Below are positions 42,877 to 51,760 of a stretch of 64,000 nt of DNA, piece after piece; position 1 is the stretch's first letter; each line of letters begins with the position of its first letter. Source of the DNA: Mycobacterium yunnanensis (lineage in GTDB: Bacteria > Actinomycetota > Actinomycetes > Mycobacteriales > Mycobacteriaceae); contig NZ_JACKVK010000005.1 of NCBI RefSeq assembly GCF_025823185.1, forward strand, positions 1 through 64,000, given 5' to 3'. A program made the position numbers and the translations under genes. The notes beneath the pieces are model-generated. The model searched no databases. It was not told where the DNA came from and was given only the letters and a program-made list of their open reading frames with translations.

Positions 42877-43668
42877 GTGGCCCTGGCCGAGCTTCGTGCC
42901 CCGACGAGTTCCCGTGGTGCGGTGTGGATTCTGGTGGCTGCGGCGGTCGGCTGCCAGATCGTCTACCCCCTGATGTCGGAGTCGTGGCGGACGCCCCTCA
43001 CCATCGCGAGCGTTGCGGTGTTCTTCCTCGCGAGCGTCACCGACGCGTACCGGGTGCTCGGCGCGACGGGTGCGGCCGTCCTGGTGGCCGTCGCCGGCGG
43101 TGGCGGCCTGGTCGCCGAATCGGTCGGAGTCGCCACCGGTTGGCCGTTCGGGTCCTACGCCTACACCGGCACCCTCGGACCCGAGCTGCTCGGCGTGCCC
43201 GTGGTGGTTCCGATGGCGTGGGTGATGATGGCCTGGCCGGCGTTGGTCGTCGCTCGGGCCCTGGCCCGCAACACCGTGGCGGTCACCGCGGTCGGTGCGG
43301 TCGCGCTCACCACCTGGGACGTGTTCCTCGACCCTCAGATGGTGGCGGCGGGCCACTGGCGGTGGTTTCACCCCGAGCCCGGTCTGCCCCTGGTGCCGGG
43401 CATTCCGCTGTCCAACTACCTGGGGTGGCTGGTGGTCTCCGCGGTGGTCCTGGGCACGCTGAACGCCTCGTTGCGTCGCCCCGACCGGCCCTCGGCGCCT
43501 GCCGCCACGCTGTACCTGTGGGTCTATCTGTCCTCGGTGCTGGCCCACGCGGTGTTCTTCGGACTGCCCGGCTCGGCGGTCACCGGCGGCGTCCTGATGG
43601 GCGCCGTGGCGATTCCGTTCGCGATCTCGCTCGCGCGCGGTCGTGGGCGTCCCGTCGCCGCGTCGTGA
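42877..43668 (+). CDS. cruF: CruF-like carotenoid 1',2'-hydratase (DUF422)
   Basis: 263 residues from GTG 42877, about 6 bp after GGAGG; GTGs at 42865 and 42871 are alternatives. About eight membrane segments, with the family's ATGWPFGSYAYTGTLGPELL, TTWDVFLDPQMVAAGHWRW and VPGIPLSNYLGWL blocks, which contain the conserved acidic residues. CruF adds water across the terminal psi-end double bond of gamma-carotene-type pigments, giving the 1'-hydroxyl. It is 97 bp from the divergent GT2 gene; a shared control region is likely. Confidence 0.87.
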   Translation: MALAELRAPTSSRGAVWILVAAAVGCQIVYPLMSESWRTPLTIASVAVFFLASVTDAYRVLGATGAAVLVAVAGGGGLVAESVGVATGWPFGSYAYTGTLGPELLGVPVVVPMAWVMMAWPALVVARALARNTVAVTAVGAVALTTWDVFLDPQMVAAGHWRWFHPEPGLPLVPGIPLSNYLGWLVVSAVVLGTLNASLRRPDRPSAPAATLYLWVYLSSVLAHAVFFGLPGSAVTGGVLMGAVAIPFAISLARGRGRPVAAS

Positions 43669-43678
43669 GCCGCGCGGG

Positions 43679-45931
43679 TCAGACGACGGTCAGCTCCTCG
43701 AGGGCGGTGGCACGGCCGTAGAGGTAGCCCTGGGCGAACCGGCACCCCGCGGTGAACACGGTGTCGGCCTGCCGCTCGTGTTCGATGCCCTCGGCGATCA
43801 CGTCGAGGCCCAGCGCCTCGCACAGCCCGACGACCGAGCGGTAGAGCGCCAGCCCCCGGTGGGGTTCGTCACCGACCGCCAGGCTGCGGTCGAGCTTGAC
43901 GACGTGCACGGGTAGGGCGTGCAGATAGGACAGGGAGTTGAACCCGGCGCCGAAGTCGTCCAGGGCCACCCGGATGCCGAGCGCCCCAAGCCGCTCGATG
44001 GCTGCGGCACCTTCGTTCAGGTCGACGATGGGAACCGTCTCGGTGATCTCGAGGACGAGGCGGCGGGGGTCGACGGCGTGACGGTCGAGCGTCCTCATGA
44101 CCTGCTGTTCGAAACCCCGGTTGCCCAGTCGCGCGGCCCCGACGTTGACGTGGATGACCGTCGACGACTCGATCTGCTGGATCTCGCGGCAGGCCAGGTC
44201 GAGCACCATTGCGTCCAGCGCGGCGCCCATCCCCGCACCCTCGGCGACGGCGACGAAGGTGGACGGCGGTATCTGCATGCCGTTGGGTGCCGACCATCGG
44301 GCCAACGCCTCGACGGCCACTGCCTGCCCGTCGGACAGCCGCACCACGGGCTGGTAGGCCAGGCTGAAGCCCGGCGGCACGCCACCCGCGGCGCGCCGGA
44401 GAGCGCCCGGGAAGTCGACCACCACCCCGGCCGACGGTCGGTAGACCACCGCGGTGTCCTTGCCGAGCCGCTTCCCGGCGTACATCGAGATGTCGGCCTG
44501 CCGCATCAGATCGTCGGGCGTCGGCGTCGGGTCTTCGGCGCCGTGTTCGACGAGGCCCATGCTGGCGCGCACCCGCACCGAGGATCCGTGCACCGCGAAC
44601 GGGTCTCGGAGGGCGACGCGCAGCCGATCGGCGATGTCGTCGGGCGCATCCTGGCTGTTCTGAATGAGGATCGCGAACTCGTCCCCTCCGATCCGCGCCA
44701 GGGTGTCCTCGGGCCCGATGCCGTTGTGCAGCCGATCGCCAACGGCGCGCAACAGCTCGTCACCCGCGGCGTGGCCGTACTGGTCGTTGACCTCCTTGAA
44801 GTCGTCGACGTCGACGAACACCAGCAGGAACCGACCGTGGCGCATCGCGGCGTCGAGTCGCTGACCGAAGAGCAACCTGTTGGGCAGACCGGTCAGCGCG
44901 TCGTGGTTCACCTGGTGGGCCAGGCGACGTTGCGCGTCGTAGAGCCGTTGGGTCAGGCGGCGGGCAGCCATCACCGCCACGATCTGCCGGGCCGTCACGA
45001 ACACCACCATCGCCATGCACAGCCACACCACCACCGGGGGCAGGGGCAACTCGAGCAGCACGTGCGTGGCGCACAGCAGCACGATGCTCAGGAAACCGAG
45101 GTAGGGCCACACCAACTGTGCCCAGTCCATCGCCGCGTCCCCGACGCCATCCTCGCGCGGCGTGGGATCGAGCACCGCGTAGGCGATCATCAACGGGCCA
45201 AGGACGGTGCCCGCACCACCCCACACGTCGGGGTCCGGTACCCCGATGCTCCAGAGGTAGGCCACCAGGCGATCCGAGCCCGCGATGAGGACGATGCCAC
45301 CGGCCAGCGACAAATAGTTCCTGCGGTGCAGACGATCACGCCGGTAGTTGGTCGCCACCAGGACCGCAAGGACCACCACCGCGAGTTCGAGCAGCGAGTA
45401 GGCGCCCACGACGGCGACGTCGTGCGACCGGGGCAGCGCTGCCGTCGTCGTGGCGACCAACCCCCCGATGAACACGAGGATGGCGAACGCCGCCGCGGCC
45501 ACCAGGCCGTCGAGCACGGCCAGCGAGACCGATCCGATGGGCGACCTGCCACGTCGCCAACTCGGCCATCCGCCGCTGTGGACCAACAGGACCATCGCCA
45601 CGAAGGACAGGATCGGGGGACCGAAGTAGGCGATCACCGCGGGCAGAGGGGCGCTGGTGGACTGGTCGCCCAGCCACCAGAACGCCTCACCGGCGAGCCA
45701 GCAGGTGAAAGCGCCGATGACCAACAGTCGCCACGCTCGGGCGATGCCGTGGGCCCGCCGCGCCGTGATCACCGCACAGATCACGGCGCCGAGTCCCACC
45801 AACGCCTGCATGGCGATGGCGACGCCTCTGGCGACATCACCGTCGTAGGGAGCCAGAGCGTTGGCGACGTACAGAACGGCGACGACCACGAAGAGCGCAA
45901 GGCGAAGCCGGCCCCAGGATGTCGACACCAA
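43679..45931 (-). CDS. Membrane GGDEF-EAL protein (c-di-GMP turnover)
   Basis: About 750 residues (TTG 45931 or GTG 45928 as start). About ten membrane helices occupy residues 8-330. GGDEF domain: HDALTGLPNRLLFGQRL, VDVDDFKEVNDQYGHAAGD and RIGGDEFAILIQ, intact. EAL domain: VEALARW, HVNVGAARLG (Asn of the metal site), EITETVPI, ALDDFGAGFNSLSYL (the DDFG(A/T)G motif) and DVIAEGIEH, all with catalytic acids in place. It may both make and break c-di-GMP, as does M. smegmatis DcpA; here it lacks the PAS/GAF head, so sensing is likely by the membrane part. Confidence 0.9.
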   Translation of the reverse strand: MVSTSWGRLRLALFVVVAVLYVANALAPYDGDVARGVAIAMQALVGLGAVICAVITARRAHGIARAWRLLVIGAFTCWLAGEAFWWLGDQSTSAPLPAVIAYFGPPILSFVAMVLLVHSGGWPSWRRGRSPIGSVSLAVLDGLVAAAAFAILVFIGGLVATTTAALPRSHDVAVVGAYSLLELAVVVLAVLVATNYRRDRLHRRNYLSLAGGIVLIAGSDRLVAYLWSIGVPDPDVWGGAGTVLGPLMIAYAVLDPTPREDGVGDAAMDWAQLVWPYLGFLSIVLLCATHVLLELPLPPVVVWLCMAMVVFVTARQIVAVMAARRLTQRLYDAQRRLAHQVNHDALTGLPNRLLFGQRLDAAMRHGRFLLVFVDVDDFKEVNDQYGHAAGDELLRAVGDRLHNGIGPEDTLARIGGDEFAILIQNSQDAPDDIADRLRVALRDPFAVHGSSVRVRASMGLVEHGAEDPTPTPDDLMRQADISMYAGKRLGKDTAVVYRPSAGVVVDFPGALRRAAGGVPPGFSLAYQPVVRLSDGQAVAVEALARWSAPNGMQIPPSTFVAVAEGAGMGAALDAMVLDLACREIQQIESSTVIHVNVGAARLGNRGFEQQVMRTLDRHAVDPRRLVLEITETVPIVDLNEGAAAIERLGALGIRVALDDFGAGFNSLSYLHALPVHVVKLDRSLAVGDEPHRGLALYRSVVGLCEALGLDVIAEGIEHERQADTVFTAGCRFAQGYLYGRATALEELTVV

Positions 45932-46000
45932 ACCCCCCCGTTTCGTCTGCGCCGAGGATGGCCCATCTTGGCATGGTGCCGGCCGCGGTGACGCGCACTC

Positions 46001-46064
46001 TTGACAACCAGTACGCCTTACCGTGACCTTAAAGTTTCCTTAGATTTCTTAATTTAGGTGTACC
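46001..46064 (+). promoter_or_regulatory. AT-rich promoter/operator region of the SDR gene
   Basis: TTGACA at 46001-46006, then an unusually AT-rich stretch (46028-46056) in otherwise high-GC DNA, with TAAAGT (46030-46035) and TAGATT (46041-46046) as possible -10 boxes. The CCTTA...TTAGG arms (46038 and 46054) make an imperfect inverted repeat that could be a repressor site. No -35/-10 pair is fully convincing. Confidence 0.5.
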
Positions 46065-46108
46065 GTCAGTTTCACGCCCGGCGTACATCCCGACGGAAGG
46101 ACCCTCAC

Positions 46109-46849
46109 GTGCACCACGTACCCGAACGAATCGTCTTGGTGACGGGGGCCTCGAGGGGCATCGGCGCAGACGTCGCGTCGAAGCTCGCCGACCCGGACAC
46201 TCACGTCATCGTCAACTACCGCGAGAAGGCCAAGCGGGCCGAGGACATCGCCGCAGCCATTCGCAACGCCGGCGGCCGCGCCTCGACGATCGGCGCCGAC
46301 ATCTCCGACGAAGCCGACGCCACGGCACTGATGGCCACGATCGAAGCCCGCTTCGGACGGCTCGACGCCCTGGTGCTCAACGCTTCCGGCGGTCTGGAGA
46401 TGGGTGCGGATCCCGGGTACGCCATGCGCCTCAACCGCGACGCGCAACGGCGACTCGCCCAAATGGCCCTGCCGCTGATGCCCGTCGACGGTCGCATCGT
46501 GTTCGTCACCAGCCACCAGGCTCACTTCTTCCCCAACAAGGCCGTGCCGAAGGGGTATTCGGCGGTCGCGGCGAGCAAGCGTGCCGGCGAGACGGCGCTC
46601 TACGCCATGCGGGCGGCGTTCAGCCGGGCCGGCGTGCGCCTCACGGTGGTCTCGGGGGACATGATCGACGGCACCATCATCGTCCGGTTGCTACAGCGCC
46701 GCGATCCCGATGCCGTCGCGGCCCGCCGTACGCATGGCACGCTGCCGACGGTGCACGAATTCTCCGCGGCGATCGTCAGCGCCGTGACCATGCCGAGCCC
46801 TCCGGGGATCGTCTACGTCGGTGGCGCCGACTATCTCGTGACTGCCTGA
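46109..46849 (+). CDS. Atypical short-chain dehydrogenase
   Basis: 246 residues, GTG 46109 after GGAAGGA. Cofactor motif LVTGASRGIG at the N-terminus (about residues 11-20) and LNASGG instead of NNAG. The active-site region reads FVTSHQAHFF and GYSAVAASKRAGE; the Tyr-x3-Lys motif of classical SDRs is not kept (Tyr then Lys at +7). This variant recurs in an actinobacterial SDR subgroup, so the protein is probably functional but with changed chemistry. It lies behind an AT-rich promoter region. Confidence 0.8.
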   Translation: MHHVPERIVLVTGASRGIGADVASKLADPDTHVIVNYREKAKRAEDIAAAIRNAGGRASTIGADISDEADATALMATIEARFGRLDALVLNASGGLEMGADPGYAMRLNRDAQRRLAQMALPLMPVDGRIVFVTSHQAHFFPNKAVPKGYSAVAASKRAGETALYAMRAAFSRAGVRLTVVSGDMIDGTIIVRLLQRRDPDAVAARRTHGTLPTVHEFSAAIVSAVTMPSPPGIVYVGGADYLVTA

Positions 46850-46859
46850 GCGTCGCTCG

Positions 46860-47150
46860 TCAGCCCACCGGCGCGTCACCCACGGCGCGTTCGAGGATGG
46901 CACCGAAGTCTCGGTGCCGGTCGTAATCCTCCAGCCAACCGCGCAACATCTCGACCATGTCTTCGGGCAGCGAAATCTGCTCGCGGGAAACGACTTCCAG
47001 CACACAACGGAAGACCGGGGAATAGTCGCCGACACCGAGGTCGACGAACGCGGTGTTGCGCTCCTCGGCGGTGAGGTGGTCGAGTACGTGCTCGACCAGC
47101 TCCCATGCGAGCGTGGATTCCCGCGGTCGGTCAGTAGCCTTCACGTGCAA
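46860..47150 (-). CDS. Conserved hypothetical protein (96 aa)
   Basis: Start TTG 47150 or GTG 47144. Soluble, acidic and mostly helical: WELVEHVLDHLTAEERNTAF in the first half, then DYSPVFRCVLEVVSREQISL and MVEMLRGWLEDYDRHRDFG. One Cys only, no known family to me. Its stop is 10 bp from the stop of the convergent SDR gene. Coding bias (GC-rich third positions) supports it. Confidence 0.65.
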   Translation of the reverse strand: MHVKATDRPRESTLAWELVEHVLDHLTAEERNTAFVDLGVGDYSPVFRCVLEVVSREQISLPEDMVEMLRGWLEDYDRHRDFGAILERAVGDAPVG

Positions 47151-47399
47151 CCCTCGCTGCTGGCGGTGGCGGAGGCGCCGGCAACTCGAGAGGCTGTTCT
47201 ACTAAACCGGGCGAGTACGTGCGCGTTGGGCAGTGCCAACCGTAACCCGAAATGGCCGATTTCGCTGGTCGGGTGACTGCCCGAGAGCCAACCACGGCGC
47301 GCCCGGTGTACGCAGCGGTTTCGGGGGTATAGAAACCACCGTGCTTTCACAGTGTCAGTCCGTCCGGCGCCAGTGTCCCGCGACCGTGAATCGCCGGCC

Positions 47400-49397
47400 A
47401 TGAGCGCTGAGCCGGTGTCGGAGGATTTGCGCCGAATCGCCGAGGCCCACGGTGTCGCGACGTCCTATCGCAACGAACGCCGCATCCCGGTGGAGGTCGA
47501 CGCCGACGTCGTCGTCAAGGTGCTCTCGCTGCTCGACGTCGACGCGAGCACCGATGCCGCCCGGCACGCCGAGCTCGCGCGTCTCGCGGAGGTGCACCGC
47601 GCCGGGTTGCTGGCACCCACGGTCGCCGTCCGGCTGACCGGTGAACCGCAGGCGTTCCCCGGTGCGGTCGAATTGCTCGACGAAGACGGCGCGCGCATCG
47701 AGGTCTCCGACGAGCTGCCTGCCGACCTGGCACCGGGCTGGTACCGACTCTCCACCCGCGACGGACAGCAGGTCACCTTGGTGGCCGCACCGCCCAAAGT
47801 GCCGCCTGCACAACCGACGTGGGGGTGGATGCTCCAGCTCTACGCCCTGCGGTCGGAGCAGTCCTGGGGCATCGGCGACCTCGGCGACCTCCGCGAGTTC
47901 GTGGAATGGACCGCCCGCGACCACCACGCCGGAGCCGTGCTGCTCAATCCGCTGCACGCCCCCGGGCCGACCCATCCCGTGCAACCCTCCCCCTACACGC
48001 CGTCGAGCCGTCGATTCGCCAACCCGCTCGCGCTGCGCATCTCCGACGTTCCCGCCTACCGGCGTGCCGCCGACGACGTCCGCGCCGAAGTCGACGCCCT
48101 GCGCGTGTCGGCAGACACGCCAAGGATCGACCACGACTTGGTGTGGGTGGCGAAACGCGATGCGCTGGAGTTGCTTTGGCGTTCCGAGGGCCGTCCGGAC
48201 CCGTTCGGCGACGGGCCGGACACGGCGTCCGACGGGCTACGCGACTGGGCCACCTACTGTGCTCTGGCCGAGCGGCACGGCGGCCGGTGGAGCCAATGGC
48301 CTCAACCGCTGCGAGACGTCACCAGCGCCGCCGTCGCAGACGCCCGCCGCGACCTGGCCCAGCGAATCGCCTTCCACGCCTGGGTGCAGCAGCAGTGCGC
48401 CGATCAGTTGACCGCCGTCCGGACCGCTGCGTCGGAGGCCGGGATGTCACTGGGCGTGCTGCACGACCTCGCGGTCGGGGTGGACGCCGACGGCGCCGAC
48501 TCGTGGGCACTGGCCGACGTGCTCGCCACGGGGGTGAGCGTCGGCGCGCCGCCGGACAACTTCACCCCCCGCGGCCAGGATTGGGGACTACCGCCCTGGC
48601 GACCGGATCGCTTGGCTGCCACGGGCTACGCCGCGTTGCGCGACATGCTTCGCGCCGTGCTGGCGCACGCCGACGGGCTGCGGATCGACCACGTCGCCGG
48701 GTTGTGGCGACTGTGGTGGATCCCGCCGGGTGACGGTCCCGACCGCGGCACCTACGTCTACTACGACGCCGACGTCATGCTCGCCGTGCTAGCACTGGAG
48801 GCGCATCGTGCCTCGGCGATCGTCGTCGGTGAGGACCTCGGCACCGTGGAACCCGAGGTCACCGCGGCCCTTGCCGACAACGAGATGCTCGGCTGCGCCG
48901 TGTCCTGGTTCACCAGAGACGTCGACGCGCCCGGTGAACCCCTTCTGGCACCGGCCGATTGGCCGACGCGGGCGGCCGCCAGCATCTCCACCCACGACTT
49001 GCCGACTGCGGCGGGGTTCCTTCGTGGGGAACACGTACGTGCCCGCGCCGATCTCGGCCTGCTCGACGACGTGCCTGCCGAGCAGGCCAACGCCGATGCC
49101 GAACGGGCCGAGTGGCTGTCCATGCTGCGGGCCCAGGGTCTGCTGCCGCCCGAAGAGGCCGATCCCGATCCCGACGAGGACTCGATCATGGTTGCGCTGC
49201 ACAGGTTTCTGGCGTCGACCACCAGCCAGCTCAAGTTGATCTCGCCCTACGACGTCATCGGCGAGCCGAGGCAGCCGAACCTGCCGGGGACCGTCGACGA
49301 GTACCCGAACTGGCGTCTGCCGTTGCCGCTGACCCTCGAACAGTTGCGCGCCGACCCACGGGTCGCCGAGATCACTTCGGCATTCGGAGGTAGTTGA
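47400..49397 (+). CDS. malQ: 4-alpha-glucanotransferase (amylomaltase)
   Basis: 665 residues from ATG 47400. N-terminal beta domain typical of actinobacterial MalQ, then the GH77 barrel: WGIGDLGDLREFVEWT, QPSPYTPSSRRFANPL, the nucleophile Asp in GLRIDHVAGLWRLW, the acid/base Glu in VVGEDLGTVEPEV, and the third Asp in SISTHDLPTAAGF. It transfers alpha-1,4-glucan segments in maltose and glycogen metabolism in the cytoplasm. The stop lies 26 bp inside the convergent DUF1275 gene. A short inverted repeat (CGAAAT/ATTTCG, 47248-47264) lies in the 249-bp gap upstream. Confidence 0.95.
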   Translation: MSAEPVSEDLRRIAEAHGVATSYRNERRIPVEVDADVVVKVLSLLDVDASTDAARHAELARLAEVHRAGLLAPTVAVRLTGEPQAFPGAVELLDEDGARIEVSDELPADLAPGWYRLSTRDGQQVTLVAAPPKVPPAQPTWGWMLQLYALRSEQSWGIGDLGDLREFVEWTARDHHAGAVLLNPLHAPGPTHPVQPSPYTPSSRRFANPLALRISDVPAYRRAADDVRAEVDALRVSADTPRIDHDLVWVAKRDALELLWRSEGRPDPFGDGPDTASDGLRDWATYCALAERHGGRWSQWPQPLRDVTSAAVADARRDLAQRIAFHAWVQQQCADQLTAVRTAASEAGMSLGVLHDLAVGVDADGADSWALADVLATGVSVGAPPDNFTPRGQDWGLPPWRPDRLAATGYAALRDMLRAVLAHADGLRIDHVAGLWRLWWIPPGDGPDRGTYVYYDADVMLAVLALEAHRASAIVVGEDLGTVEPEVTAALADNEMLGCAVSWFTRDVDAPGEPLLAPADWPTRAAASISTHDLPTAAGFLRGEHVRARADLGLLDDVPAEQANADAERAEWLSMLRAQGLLPPEEADPDPDEDSIMVALHRFLASTTSQLKLISPYDVIGEPRQPNLPGTVDEYPNWRLPLPLTLEQLRADPRVAEITSAFGGS

Positions 49398-50100
49398 CCG
49401 GGCCGGGCGGGGCTACTCCGACCGCCGCGCGGTCCCATGAACGGTGACCCACCAGTGCGACGACCGCCGTGGCCGCCGCGGCGACGTACACCGGCACGCA
49501 GATGTGCACCTTCATCGCCAACCCGCCTGCGACGGCGCCTGCGAAGATCGCCACGATCGCCCACAGGCGACGGTGGGTGAACCATGACGTGCCGCCTGCG
49601 AACAACGTCTCGCTGGCGTAGGAGGTGATGGTCGAGGTGACGACCACCGTCGTCATGTCGGTCACCGCCAGGAAGCGCGCGATCGAGGCCTGCGCACCCA
49701 TCGCGACGGCAATCGTTGCGGCCACGGCAATTCCGCCTGCTGCCTGGCCGCTGACGGGGACGAGGAGCAAGACCGTTGCGACCGCGGTGAGCAGCGCGGC
49801 ATTCACGCACAGCGAGGCGGTCACGAGGGGACCCCATCCGCGTTCACGGCCCCGCATCAGTCGGCCCGTCAGGGCGGCGCCGGCCACGTAGCCCACCAGT
49901 GCGATCAACGGACCGGCGACCGGTAGGCCTTCCTCCGCGGCGATGCCCATGCCGAGGATCACGACGTTGCCGGTCATGTTTCCGGTGAACACCCGGTCGA
50001 GGCCGAGGTATCCGACGGCGTCGAGGACGCCGGTCACCACGGTCAGCGTCATCATCAGCAGGACGTGCAGATGGCGGTGTACCACTGGCCGGGTGTGCAC
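49372..50100 (-). CDS. DUF1275 (YoaK-like) membrane protein
   Basis: 242 residues, GTG 50100, immediately after the stop of the gamma-glutamyltransferase gene (50101). Six to seven membrane helices; the family marker VTGVLDAVGYLGLDRVFTGN, then MTGNVVILGMG, is at residues 22-50. Function unknown. Its position as the last gene of the gamma-glutamyl/ABC operon makes an export or uptake role possible. Confidence 0.82.
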   Translation of the reverse strand: MHTRPVVHRHLHVLLMMTLTVVTGVLDAVGYLGLDRVFTGNMTGNVVILGMGIAAEEGLPVAGPLIALVGYVAGAALTGRLMRGRERGWGPLVTASLCVNAALLTAVATVLLLVPVSGQAAGGIAVAATIAVAMGAQASIARFLAVTDMTTVVVTSTITSYASETLFAGGTSWFTHRRLWAIVAIFAGAVAGGLAMKVHICVPVYVAAAATAVVALVGHRSWDRAAVGVAPPGPVNYLRMPK

Positions 50101-51687
50101 CTACGTCATCCGCTGGTGACGTGCGTACTGCACCACGGCCGCCGATCCGTCGGAACGTGGATCCGAGGCGGCAGTCATGTCGCCTCCCCGTCCGACCCGG
50201 ATCACGTTGGAGTGACCCAAGTTCTCCGAGTGCCGGGGCACCTCGACGGTCTCGAAGGCGGATGCGTGCAACGACGCGAGGGCGACGGCGCCGAGGTCCG
50301 CCTCGACGACGACCGAGTCGTCCGTGCTGCCGAGCGCCTGCTGGCCCACGACCGCGCGCGGTGCCGCGACGGCGTCGACGGCGGTGGCGCCGTCGAGCAT
50401 GCGCAACAGCACCTGGGTGAGGATCTGCGGCTGTCCCTGCCCACCCATCGTCGACAACACGTGCCGCAGTTCGCTCTTCTCCGTGACGATCACCGGCATC
50501 AACGTGTGCAGGGGCCGCTTGCGCGGCGCCAGCACATTCGGGGCACCGGAGTCCAGGGAGAAGCTGGTCCCGCGGTCGTGGAACAGGATCCCGGTGTCGG
50601 GGTCGACGAGCCCGGATCCGAAGGCGTGGTACACGCTTTGGATCAGCGACACGGCCCAGCCGTCACCGTCGGCGGCTGCCACCCCCACGGTGTCGCCGCG
50701 GGGCACCGATCGCGCCGCCGCGGCGTCGCCGACGGGGGTCGCGGCCCGAAGGTCGTCGTGGACGAGGGCCTGCACGTCGACCGGGACGTGGCGGGGGTCG
50801 GCCAGGAATTCCGCGCGCAGACGGTTGCCGTGGTGGAACACCCGCATCAGGGTGCCCAGGTCATCTGCCAGGGGTGCGCCCGTGTGGAACTCCTCCAGAG
50901 CCGCCAGCGCGCGAAGCATGATGAAGCCGTGCGTGTTCGGCGGGCTGGTGGACACCGTCAGGCCACGAAACTCGACCGATGCCGGCGCGGTGATCTCGGG
51001 CCGGAAGTCGGCGAAGTCGGCCTCGTCGAGCACCGACCCGTGCGAGCGGAGATAGCGCACCATCGCCGCCGCGAGGTCGCCGCGGTAGAACGCGTCCGGT
51101 CCGCCGCCGGCGAGCGTGGCGAACGTCGACGCAAGTGCCGGTTGGCGGAACTGGTCGCCGGTCTGCAACAACCGCCCACCCGGGCGGAACAACCGCTCGA
51201 AGTCCTCGAATCCCATCAGATCGGCGTTCTCGGGATCGTCGAGATGCGCGCCAAGGGAGGCGGCGACCGGGGCCCCGGTGTCGGCCGCGCGGTGGGCGGG
51301 CTGCAGCAACCGATGCCATGGCAGTCGACCCCCCATGCCGTGCAACGCTTCCCAGCCACGCACACCGCCGGGCACGCTGACGGTGTCGGCACCCCTTGCT
51401 GGCAGTGCCGACCCGTATTTGGCGCGCATCGCGTCGACGTCGGCGTGCGCGCCGGTCCACCCGGAGGAGTTCACGCACGTGACCTCGCCGTCGGGACTGC
51501 GGACGAGGGCGATCAGATCTCCGCCGAGGGCGACGTTGTGCGGATAGACGACGGTCAGTACCGCGGCCGCGGCGATGGCTGCGTCGATCGCGCTGCCCCC
51601 GTCCCGAAACGCGTCCGTCGCCGCATCGGTCGCCAGGGTGTGCGGGGTGGCGACGGCGCCGGTGAACGACGCTGAGGAATTGGGCAC
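50101..51687 (-). CDS. ggt: Gamma-glutamyltransferase
   Basis: 528 residues from GTG 51687. The opening VATPHTLATDAATDAFRDGG and GGSAIDAAIAAAAVL are the usual N-terminal region. The self-processing Thr, new N-terminus of the small subunit, is in SVPRGDTVGVAAADGDGWA; the following SLIQSVYHAFGSGL and STMGGQGQPQI are the substrate and glutamate-binding loops. No signal peptide is visible, so it acts in the cytoplasm, unlike the periplasmic GGTs. Placed 73 bp after an ABC importer ATPase gene, in the same operon, so imported gamma-glutamyl compounds are plausible substrates. Confidence 0.87.
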   Translation of the reverse strand: MPNSSASFTGAVATPHTLATDAATDAFRDGGSAIDAAIAAAAVLTVVYPHNVALGGDLIALVRSPDGEVTCVNSSGWTGAHADVDAMRAKYGSALPARGADTVSVPGGVRGWEALHGMGGRLPWHRLLQPAHRAADTGAPVAASLGAHLDDPENADLMGFEDFERLFRPGGRLLQTGDQFRQPALASTFATLAGGGPDAFYRGDLAAAMVRYLRSHGSVLDEADFADFRPEITAPASVEFRGLTVSTSPPNTHGFIMLRALAALEEFHTGAPLADDLGTLMRVFHHGNRLRAEFLADPRHVPVDVQALVHDDLRAATPVGDAAAARSVPRGDTVGVAAADGDGWAVSLIQSVYHAFGSGLVDPDTGILFHDRGTSFSLDSGAPNVLAPRKRPLHTLMPVIVTEKSELRHVLSTMGGQGQPQILTQVLLRMLDGATAVDAVAAPRAVVGQQALGSTDDSVVVEADLGAVALASLHASAFETVEVPRHSENLGHSNVIRVGRGGDMTAASDPRSDGSAAVVQYARHQRMT

Positions 51688-51714
51688 GGTGACGTCCTCT
51701 CTGCAGAACGTTGG

Positions 51715-51760
51715 TCGGTGGATGCGACGGTGAACCATCGGTGGATGCGACGGTGAACCG
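51715..51760. repeat. 2 x 23-bp tandem repeat before ggt
   Basis: TCGGTGGATGCGACGGTGAA plus CCR is repeated at 51715-51737 and 51738-51760 with one mismatch in the last base. It fills most of the 73-bp gap between the ABC ATPase stop and the GGT start. Confidence 0.85.
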
